Shown here piece by piece: positions 26,812 to 33,091 of a DNA stretch of 33,091 nt (position 1 is the stretch's first letter; each line of letters starts with the position of its first letter). The notes under the pieces are model-generated. The model did not search any database and was not told the origin of the DNA. It worked only from the letters and a program-made list of their open reading frames with translations. Location: the NCBI GenBank assembly GCA_913045135.1, contig CAJWQD010000023.1, positions 1 through 33,091 of the forward strand, in the 5' to 3' direction. The DNA comes from an uncultured Flammeovirgaceae bacterium (GTDB lineage Bacteria > Bacteroidota > Bacteroidia > Cytophagales > Cyclobacteriaceae). The translations under genes and the position numbers were made by a program.

Positions 26812-27279
26812 ATGGGGATAAATGGATTTGGAACAATAGGGTTATTTATTTTGGGAGGTTTGGGATTTATTCTCATAGCTTTAATGGTAGGAAAGCTGTT
26901 AAGACCATATCGGCCCAATGAGGAAAAGCTAACTACTTACGAATCAGGTGAAGATCCAATTAACAATGCCTGGGGTCAGTTTAATTTTCGTTTTTACATT
27001 ATAGCACTGGTCTTTATTCTATTCGAGGCTGAACTGGTGTTTCTATTTCCTTGGGCTGTAGTTTTTGCAGATGATGATCTTATTTTGGCTACGAATGGCT
27101 TTTGGGGATGGTTATCTTTAATTGAAACGGTAATTTTTGTACTTATTCTAGCGGTAGGCTTGGCTTATGTCTGGGCGAATGGCATGTTGACTTGGTTGCG
27201 TCCACAGGCCCCCATTTCTAGCTTCAGTTCAAAAGTACCAAAAGAATTATATAATCAAATCAATAAAAAGTTTTCATGA
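26812..27279 (+). CDS. nuoA: NADH-quinone oxidoreductase subunit A
   Basis: A 155-residue membrane subunit of respiratory complex I with three helices. The diagnostic block [20 protein letters not shown] (43-62), continuing into [20 protein letters not shown], contains the conserved acidic residues of the quinone-site loop and helix 2. The gene opens a tightly packed run: its stop overlaps the nuoB ATG by four bases. Compared with E. coli NuoA the C-terminal tail is extended by about 20 hydrophilic residues, as seen in other Bacteroidota. Confidence 0.96.
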   Translation: MGINGFGTIGLFILGGLGFILIALMVGKLLRPYRPNEEKLTTYESGEDPINNAWGQFNFRFYIIALVFILFEAELVFLFPWAVVFADDDLILATNGFWGWLSLIETVIFVLILAVGLAYVWANGMLTWLRPQAPISSFSSKVPKELYNQINKKFS

Positions 27280-27809
27280 GAGGATTAAATGACCAAGAGT
27301 TGTCACAAGGTGGAGTCATTGTTTCTAACATTGACGATCTGATCAATTGGGCGAGATTATCTAGTCTGTGGCCGATGGGATTTGGCTTGGCTTGTTGTGC
27401 TATCGAGATGATGGGAGCCCTGGCTACGGGCTACGATATGGATAGATTGGGTGTGTTTCCAAGGGCCTCCCCAAGACAATCAGATGTGATGATTGTAGCA
27501 GGTACGGTCACTTTTAAAATGGCTGATCGAGTCCGAAGGCTTTATGAACAGATGGCTGAGCCGAGGTATGTGATTTCTATGGGCTCTTGTTCCAACTGCG
27601 GCGGGCCTTATTGGGAGCACGGCTATCACGTAGTCAAAGGAGTAGATCGCATCATTCCGGTAGACGTATATGTGCCTGGTTGCCCCCCGCGACCGGAGGC
27701 ACTGATTGGCGGCTTTATGAAGTTACAGGAAAAAATTAGAGGAGCATCTATCGTCAAGCCCTTGGCACTTGAGCGATTAATGGAAAAAGAAGAAAATCAA
27801 AAGTTATGA
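27276..27809 (+). CDS. nuoB: NADH-quinone oxidoreductase subunit B
   Basis: A 177-residue peripheral subunit carrying the terminal [4Fe-4S] cluster N2, which hands electrons to quinone. The tandem-cysteine ligands are C40 and C41 in [11 protein letters not shown]; the others are C105 in [10 protein letters not shown] and C136 in [13 protein letters not shown]. All are present, along with [17 protein letters not shown]. The start overlaps nuoA and the stop overlaps nuoC, each by four bases, so stoichiometric coupled translation is expected. Confidence 0.97.
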   Translation: MRGLNDQELSQGGVIVSNIDDLINWARLSSLWPMGFGLACCAIEMMGALATGYDMDRLGVFPRASPRQSDVMIVAGTVTFKMADRVRRLYEQMAEPRYVISMGSCSNCGGPYWEHGYHVVKGVDRIIPVDVYVPGCPPRPEALIGGFMKLQEKIRGASIVKPLALERLMEKEENQKL

Positions 27810-28288
27810 CTACGAATCAAATTTTTGACTTATTGAAGAATACTTTTGGGCTAAAAGTCTTACAAATTAACCTCAATGATGTGCCTCAATCTATAGAGAT
27901 AACGGTAAAAGAAAACTATAATTTATTTATTTTTTTGAGAGATAATGATAGGTTGTATTTCGATATGTTATCTTCGATTACAGGGATTGATAATGGGCCA
28001 GAAGGCAATACAATGGAGGTAATATATAATCTTTACTCTATTCCTTTTGATCTGCATCTGATGGTTAAAATTAAAATAGCTAGAGAATATGCTATGGTAC
28101 CTACCGTATCTAATATTTGGAAAACAGCCAATTGGCATGAACGAGAAATTTTTGATTTATTGGGGATCCGTTTTGAAGGGCACCCAGATTTGAGACGTAT
28201 TCTATTGCCCAATGATTGGGAAGGGCATCCGTTAAGAAAAGATGATGTCTTGCAAGAACGATATCATGGGATTAAGATTGATTATTAA
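27806..28288 (+). CDS. nuoC: NADH-quinone oxidoreductase subunit C
   Basis: A 160-residue peripheral-arm subunit of complex I (30 kDa-type). The signature [20 protein letters not shown] followed by [18 protein letters not shown] is complete. NuoC and NuoD are separate here, not fused as in E. coli. It overlaps nuoB by four bases and is followed by nuoD after nine bases. Confidence 0.96.
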   Translation: MTTNQIFDLLKNTFGLKVLQINLNDVPQSIEITVKENYNLFIFLRDNDRLYFDMLSSITGIDNGPEGNTMEVIYNLYSIPFDLHLMVKIKIAREYAMVPTVSNIWKTANWHEREIFDLLGIRFEGHPDLRRILLPNDWEGHPLRKDDVLQERYHGIKIDY

Positions 28289-28297
28289 ATAATAATT

Positions 28298-29509
28298 TTG
28301 GATATTCAATATACATATGACCCCGAACATTTAAAAAACTCTGAACCCATTTTTACCTCCTTGACTTCACTCAAACGCGGAGAAATGGTTTTTAATATTG
28401 GTCCACAGCATCCTTCTACACATGGTGTACTAAGGCTAGAGGTAGTGACTGATGGAGAAATTGTCAAAGAAGTGATTCCTCATATAGGCTATTTACATCG
28501 CTGTTTTGAAAAGCACGCGGAATCAATGCCTTTCAATCAAATAATCCCGTACGTAGATCGAATGGATTATATGTCAGCTATGAATTCGGAGCATGCTTAT
28601 GCTATGGGTGTAGAACATATGCTTGGGATTACAGATAAAATTCCAAAACGGGTCGAATATATCAGAGTTCTAGTAGCTGAACTCAATCGAATAGCTTCTC
28701 ATTTTATTGCCATAGGTACTTATGGATTGGATATTGGAGCCTTCACACCTTTTTTGTGGTTGATGCGAGATAGAGAACATATTTTGAGATTACTAGAATG
28801 GACGTGCGGGGCTCGTATGTTGTATAATTATGTTTGGATAGGAGGTCTATATTATGATTTGCCTTTGCAGTTTGAGGATCGTTGTGCAGAATTCAGTGTC
28901 TATTTAAAACCTAAACTAGAATATTTAGAAACTCTTTTAATGAATAACAAAATATTTGTTGAGAGAACTGCAAAAGTTGGAGTTCTACCTTTAGACTTGG
29001 CAGTTAATTATGGTGTGACGGGTCCCATACTTCGAGCCAGTGGTCTTAAGTATGATTTAAGAAGAGTTGATGGTTACAGTGTCTATCCAGAGCTAGATTT
29101 TGATATACCTATTGGGACAGGAGCCATGGGTACTTTAGGGGATTGCTGGGATCGTACCTATGTTCGCATGCAAGAATGTCACGAGTCCTTGAAGATTGTA
29201 GATCAGTGTCTTATTAAGCTTTCCAATGAATTGAAAAGGGATAAAGAGTTTAATCCTAGAGCTTTCGTCCCTAAAAAAATAAGGCCTAAAGCAGGGGATT
29301 ATTATGTCCGCGCCGAAAATCCAAAAGGGGAGCTAGGTTTCTTTTTTAGAACTGATGGCCGCTCAGATGTCCCGGTACGCTGCAAGGCAAGAGGCTGTTC
29401 ATTCGTGAATCTCTCGGTTCTTCCCGAAATCAGTAAAGGGGTCATGATATCTGATCTAATAGCCATCGTTGGCTCACTTGACTTGGTGCTAGGTGAAGTA
29501 GACAGATAA
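28298..29509 (+). CDS. nuoD: NADH-quinone oxidoreductase subunit D
   Basis: A 403-residue 49 kDa-type subunit that forms the quinone-binding pocket together with NuoB. Landmarks: FNIGPQHPSTHGVLRL near the start, IGYLHRCFEKHAE, YVDRMDYMSAMNSEHAYA, ASGLKYDLRR, and the C-terminal GELGFFFRTDGRSDVPVR and VLGEVDR. A TTG at 28298 is the assigned start, nine bases after the nuoC stop; the next in-frame ATG lies after the family's N-terminal block has begun. The stop codon lies inside the left arm of a long hairpin, and no nuoE follows. Confidence 0.96.
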   Translation: MDIQYTYDPEHLKNSEPIFTSLTSLKRGEMVFNIGPQHPSTHGVLRLEVVTDGEIVKEVIPHIGYLHRCFEKHAESMPFNQIIPYVDRMDYMSAMNSEHAYAMGVEHMLGITDKIPKRVEYIRVLVAELNRIASHFIAIGTYGLDIGAFTPFLWLMRDREHILRLLEWTCGARMLYNYVWIGGLYYDLPLQFEDRCAEFSVYLKPKLEYLETLLMNNKIFVERTAKVGVLPLDLAVNYGVTGPILRASGLKYDLRRVDGYSVYPELDFDIPIGTGAMGTLGDCWDRTYVRMQECHESLKIVDQCLIKLSNELKRDKEFNPRAFVPKKIRPKAGDYYVRAENPKGELGFFFRTDGRSDVPVRCKARGCSFVNLSVLPEISKGVMISDLIAIVGSLDLVLGEVDR

Positions 29510-29546
29510 TTCATTATCAACTATTATCGATGATAATGAATTATCT
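29504..29546. terminator. Bidirectional hairpin between nuoD and the convergent OmpA operon
   Basis: AGATAATTCATTATCA (29504-29519) is perfectly complementary to TGATAATGAATTATCT (29531-29546), giving a 16-base-pair stem with an 11-base loop. The nuoD stop codon (29507-29509) is within the left arm, and a pyrimidine-rich tail follows on the right. The position between two convergent genes fits termination of both transcripts. The stem is unusually AT-rich. Confidence 0.8.
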
Positions 29547-29559
29547 ATTTCTCTTTGCT

Positions 29560-31878
29560 CTAATTAATTATTCTTATGATGATTTCTACTCTTCTGTTAA
29601 GCGATCTGTTCTCTTCAGAGGTATTTGGAACAATAGGCTGTACCTCACCATAGCCTTTGGCAATTAATTGCTGCTCTAGGACTCCGCGACTAATTAGGTA
29701 ATCTCGTACTGCATTCGCTCGGTTTTTAGATAGAATGAGATTATCTTGTTCTTGTCCTACATCATCAGTGTGGGCAGCAATCTCAACAACCAAGTTTTCA
29801 TTATTAGCAGTTAAATCAATGATAGCTTCCAATCCAGCCTTACTACTTATAGTAAATTCTGTCGAGTTGGTCTCAAATAATATTGGTTTTTCATTAATTT
29901 TCCTGTCAATTTCGATCTTAGTCAGGATGATTTCTTTGTTAACAACTGGCTGGTCTTCTGCTTTGGATAATTTGATTATTCCTTGAGTAAAAAAGTACTC
30001 TCTTGCTTTTACCTTATAGGAGATTTGAGTATTCTCATCGGCTGTCATTGCGTATGTATTTAGATCAATGTTGCCTTTGTAGATTGTTTGCTTGCTGTTA
30101 ATATTTACGAGTTCTAATTTGCTTCCCATTACATTCTCACCAGTATTAGATACAATAGTTAGATTAAGATCAACAGTAGTTGGAATTATTTCCTCAGGGA
30201 ATAAGTTTATCGTTTTGTATATGCGCGTTTCCCATTTACCTTCTATGGAATCAGGAATAACGATGGATTCCTCGGCAGTAATATAACCTTCCTTTTCTAC
30301 CTTGAGCGTATAAGTAGTATCACTTACAATACTTATGGAGTAAACCCCAAATACATCAGCCACCAATTGATCGTTGATGTAAACATTTGCAGTGGTAGTA
30401 TCTTGATCCACAACAGGATAGAAGTACATTGTACCTTTGTAAGGTAGTATTTCCTCTTTCTTTTCTTTCTTTTCTTTTGGTGGCTTCACTTTCTTGATAC
30501 GTTTTGGGCCACTACCAAAAACGAGGTTGATGCCTGCTTGACCCTGAATCCAATCAAGATCATAAACACTGTAACCGATCATTCTATCTACGCCAGCATA
30601 GAATTGAAGAAATCCAGCAGTCGCTGAAATGGCTGCACCCATGTTTAACCCTTGCTGCGGCATTTTGGTGATCGAGGTAGATAAAATAAATTTAGGACTA
30701 ATTTTTCTATTGATACCAACACCAAAACCAGATCTAAGTTCTCCTTGGATTATTCTTGAATTGATAGTAGCTGTAATATCGGTTTTCTCATCCCAAGGAT
30801 TGTAGATGACACTAGCTAAAATTCGAGTAGGTATGTTGGTCTTATAAGCTTCATTTAATTCATAATAATCAAAAGCATTACTGAATGTATCTTCTAAAAC
30901 CTTATCTAAGTTGTCATCAAGCAAATCAAATACTGGTATACCCACACTAGCACTGTCTCTTACACCATAGGTAAAAAGATTTTCTGTCCAATTTATTCGA
31001 CCTAAATCATTAATGGCCAAAGCTACTGTAAAATTTGAGTCTATTTTATATTCCGCTCCTAAATCGACAGCAAATCCTTTATTGGCAGGAATTCCTAGAC
31101 TTTGATAATCATCTTCATCTGTGAAACTATCTAAGTAGGTGGTTGATCCTTCTTCAATATCGTCAATATTTACTAAACCGGCCGATCGAATCATTATGTT
31201 TTGGTAGCTAGCTTCTAATGCATAATTGTCATCAGGTCCTTTGGTTAAAAAAGTAGCTTCGGTATCTGATGGCGTGCTGTAGTTAGAATAGCCATTTAGC
31301 ATTTTTAATCTAAGGCCTAGTTTTAAATTTGATTTGGGCAAACTGTAAGACAGTCCTAAACCCCGCTCGAGGTAAACCGTAGAGTTAACCCCAAAGGCTA
31401 GCGTTTGTTCTTCTCCAATAAAAGCACCATTTCCTTGCCATAATAGGTCTAAGAAGCTGCTTGGCAGGGCTAAATTAAAATTTGAACGAATATTTGAAAA
31501 TAAAGAGATACCCAAACCTGTAGAATCAGATTGATTTCTAGGCCCAAACTGATAACCTACATGGAATATACCGTATGTAATGTCTCCTGAAAGATGAAAA
31601 TTTTTTCCCAAGCCATCGATAAGGTCATTAGCATTTACAGCAAGATCACCATTATCTTGTTTAGTAAATAAATCACTGTAGCTAAAAGCGTTGTTCAAAT
31701 ATAGGTTCATGCTCGCTCCAGGTAATTTCAGGAAAAATTTACCTTCCGGGAAATAAGCTGGATTATATTCTGTGCTTTGCATAGTGGCATTTCCCAAATG
31801 ATAGAAAGACGTGCCGTACTGCGCAAAGCTTGAAAAGGTGAGCAGTAACAAGGTGGTAGTTAAAAAATAGATTCTCAT
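29560..31878 (-). CDS. Outer-membrane protein with DUF5723 beta-barrel and C-terminal OmpA domain
   Basis: A 772-residue envelope protein starting at ATG 31878 (a TTG two codons upstream is possible). A signal peptide ends at SSFAQ. Residues ~20-460 have alternating beta structure with NATMQSTEYNPAYFPEGKFF at the start, as in DUF5723 outer-membrane barrels. A very basic linker, KRIKKVKPPKEKKEKKEE, follows. Next comes a beta-sandwich stretch (NDQLVADVFGVYSISI... and LKVEKEGYITAEESIVI), then an OmpA-type peptidoglycan-binding domain with VEIAAHTDDVG, LSKNRANAVRDYL and NRRVEIIIR, including the conserved Asp and Arg. It therefore links the outer membrane to the wall. It follows the partial acidic-protein gene after 16 bases (counting from the ATG), so the two form an operon. 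Confidence 0.88.
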   Translation of the reverse strand: MRIYFLTTTLLLLTFSSFAQYGTSFYHLGNATMQSTEYNPAYFPEGKFFLKLPGASMNLYLNNAFSYSDLFTKQDNGDLAVNANDLIDGLGKNFHLSGDITYGIFHVGYQFGPRNQSDSTGLGISLFSNIRSNFNLALPSSFLDLLWQGNGAFIGEEQTLAFGVNSTVYLERGLGLSYSLPKSNLKLGLRLKMLNGYSNYSTPSDTEATFLTKGPDDNYALEASYQNIMIRSAGLVNIDDIEEGSTTYLDSFTDEDDYQSLGIPANKGFAVDLGAEYKIDSNFTVALAINDLGRINWTENLFTYGVRDSASVGIPVFDLLDDNLDKVLEDTFSNAFDYYELNEAYKTNIPTRILASVIYNPWDEKTDITATINSRIIQGELRSGFGVGINRKISPKFILSTSITKMPQQGLNMGAAISATAGFLQFYAGVDRMIGYSVYDLDWIQGQAGINLVFGSGPKRIKKVKPPKEKKEKKEEILPYKGTMYFYPVVDQDTTTANVYINDQLVADVFGVYSISIVSDTTYTLKVEKEGYITAEESIVIPDSIEGKWETRIYKTINLFPEEIIPTTVDLNLTIVSNTGENVMGSKLELVNINSKQTIYKGNIDLNTYAMTADENTQISYKVKAREYFFTQGIIKLSKAEDQPVVNKEIILTKIEIDRKINEKPILFETNSTEFTISSKAGLEAIIDLTANNENLVVEIAAHTDDVGQEQDNLILSKNRANAVRDYLISRGVLEQQLIAKGYGEVQPIVPNTSEENRSLNRRVEIIIRIIN

Positions 31879-31894
31879 GGTCAATTTTTTAGTA

Positions 31895-33091
31895 TTAGTT
31901 TGTAACTTTCATCGAAAGGGTAACATTCACCTTGGCAGTCTCAAGTAGTGGTAAGAACACATTTTCAGGCGTATTTAATTTCAATATTAATTGAATAGTT
32001 TCAGTTGTTTTTAGCGCTTCAATGCCCTTTGAATCCAGGACTATGGAGTTTGAGGAAGTACTTCCTGCCAAAGTACCATCCGTTAACGTTGGAGCATCAA
32101 TGAGCTGTACATTTTTTTGGCTGTAGAGGGATTTACTACTTGCATCTAAAAAGTCCATATTTATGCTTATGCCTAAGGGCAGTTCATTTACAGATGTAAA
32201 GTTCAGTGTCACTGATGGGACATTTTGATCATTGTCATCTAGTTCATCTAATATATCGGTAATGTCATCTCCATTATCAAAATCAATTTCTTGTATTACA
32301 GTAAGAGAATCAAGGCTAAGTTCGATGGGTAGCTCCATAACAACGTCAGATTCAATTACGGCTCCTGAATTTAAACCATAAAGCGCTTTGTACCTTGTGA
32401 CTACAATTGCCCAGGCAATTGCCCCTGTAGTGGGGTCTAAAATAGCCTTATCTGGGACACCTGTGAGATCGGTCCCCACAAAAAGCGTATCAAGTAAGTC
32501 GTAAGTTGACTCGGGATGTGTATAGGTTAAATTATTTGTAATATACTCGTCCATACCCTCTTCAATACTTCCTGTATTTGTATTAAATACTACCTCTAAA
32601 TTGTCATATGAAGTAATTACTCCATCACCATTTTGATCTTCACCAGTTGCTGCTTCTAAAATATCATTGGCAGAAGCCACATATATCGGAATGATTTCAG
32701 TTGAGTCTGGAATTAATGTCATTTTTGTCCCTCTTTGGTTAAATCCTGTAATGTTTCCAAGTTCATCTGTTCCATATGGAGGAGAGCCCTGAGGGTTCTT
32801 AATGACTGATTCACTTCCGAGGTTAAAAAGGACGGTATCAATGCTAACTATGGGGTCACCATTATTATCTAGGTCAGGAAATCCATCACCATCTGAGTCA
32901 ATCGGTGTTACAATAACTGTGTCAACATTAACTATGTAAGGGCCTAAAGTATCAATATCAAAATATATAACAGTATCTGGCACATCAGGAAAAGCGACAA
33001 AACCAATTTCCATAGTGAGGCTGTCAGGTTGGATGGACAGTAAGTCTCTTAAATTCGAATTGGTTACATCCATATAAATGCTTGTAGTCTC
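31895..33091 (-). CDS. Acidic surface-type protein with calcium-binding loops (5' end missing)
   Basis: The frame runs unbroken through the right edge (ETTSIY precedes the first internal Met), so the N-terminus and any signal peptide lie outside the window; at least 398 residues are present. The protein is strongly acidic and rich in Asp/Thr/Val beta-type sequence. DSDGDGFPDLDNNGDP is a thrombospondin type 3-like calcium loop and DQNGDGVITSYDN an EF-hand/dockerin-like one. A second acidic stretch, DFDNGDDITDILDELDDND, follows. It is encoded directly upstream of the DUF5723/OmpA protein, suggesting that the two work together at the cell surface. I do not recognise a named family. Confidence 0.75.
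   Translation of the reverse strand, partial: ETTSIYMDVTNSNLRDLLSIQPDSLTMEIGFVAFPDVPDTVIYFDIDTLGPYIVNVDTVIVTPIDSDGDGFPDLDNNGDPIVSIDTVLFNLGSESVIKNPQGSPPYGTDELGNITGFNQRGTKMTLIPDSTEIIPIYVASANDILEAATGEDQNGDGVITSYDNLEVVFNTNTGSIEEGMDEYITNNLTYTHPESTYDLLDTLFVGTDLTGVPDKAILDPTTGAIAWAIVVTRYKALYGLNSGAVIESDVVMELPIELSLDSLTVIQEIDFDNGDDITDILDELDDNDQNVPSVTLNFTSVNELPLGISINMDFLDASSKSLYSQKNVQLIDAPTLTDGTLAGSTSSNSIVLDSKGIEALKTTETIQLILKLNTPENVFLPLLETAKVNVTLSMKVTN

Noticed and set aside
1-33091. CRISPR array, phage genes, toxin-antitoxin or restriction modules
   Set aside because: No regularly spaced direct repeats, no integrase, transposase or capsid proteins and no recognisable toxin, antitoxin or methyltransferase motifs were seen in any substantial reading frame.

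Overview
This is a low-GC (roughly 35-37% by eye) chromosomal segment from a Bacteroidota bacterium, most likely a marine or environmental Cytophagia-type lineage. The grounds are secreted proteins ending their signal peptides in ...AQ, several lipoproteins, a DUF5723/OmpA fusion, a DUF3050 protein, fused-permease iron ABC genes, TAnnTTTG-type -7 promoter boxes and frequent TTG starts. No phage, transposase, CRISPR array or known defence system is visible, and most of the window is ordinary housekeeping and accessory metabolism.

Layout. 1-5229: a truncated membrane-anchored protein behind a FAD/NAD(P) oxidoreductase (minus strand), a plus-strand MFS transporter overlapping tail-to-tail with a methylthioribose-kinase-like phosphotransferase, and a zinc-independent MDR oxidoreductase. 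5419-11555: a lipoprotein penicillin-acylase-type Ntn hydrolase, a DUF3050 protein, a serine/threonine dehydratase-like PLP enzyme split by a frameshift at a nine-base homopolymer, and an M81 (MlrC-like) lipoprotein hydrolase. 11778-12846: three small membrane proteins, two tandem DoxX-like paralogues and a DUF2834 protein. 13362-15485: a secreted GH16 glycanase and an orphan secreted protein. 15681-15765: tRNA-Ser(UGA), followed by a 546-base non-coding stretch with several inverted repeats, then rarA.

17795-23135 is an iron-related island. A 64-residue orphan is followed by a flavodoxin gene carrying several independent lesions, a second broken small gene, and an apparently intact ferric-iron ABC transporter (binding lipoprotein, fused double permease, ATPase) with an operator-like inverted repeat ahead of it. 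Iron uptake seems retained while the iron-sparing flavodoxin has been lost at this locus.

23266-33091: a doubtful 73-residue ORF, an alanine/glycine:cation symporter with a large extra loop, a dienelactone hydrolase and a small membrane protein, then nuoA-nuoB-nuoC-nuoD of respiratory complex I with 4-base overlaps. The nuo run stops after nuoD at a strong AT-rich hairpin shared with a convergent operon for a DUF5723/OmpA outer-membrane protein and its acidic, calcium-loop-bearing partner, which runs off the right edge.

The most interesting points are the decayed flavodoxin module beside an intact iron transporter, the homopolymer-frameshifted PLP enzyme with two operator-like dyads 31 bases apart upstream, the truncated nuoABCD cluster, and the inverted-repeat region between tRNA-Ser and rarA. 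I did not find convincing evidence of a new multi-gene system.
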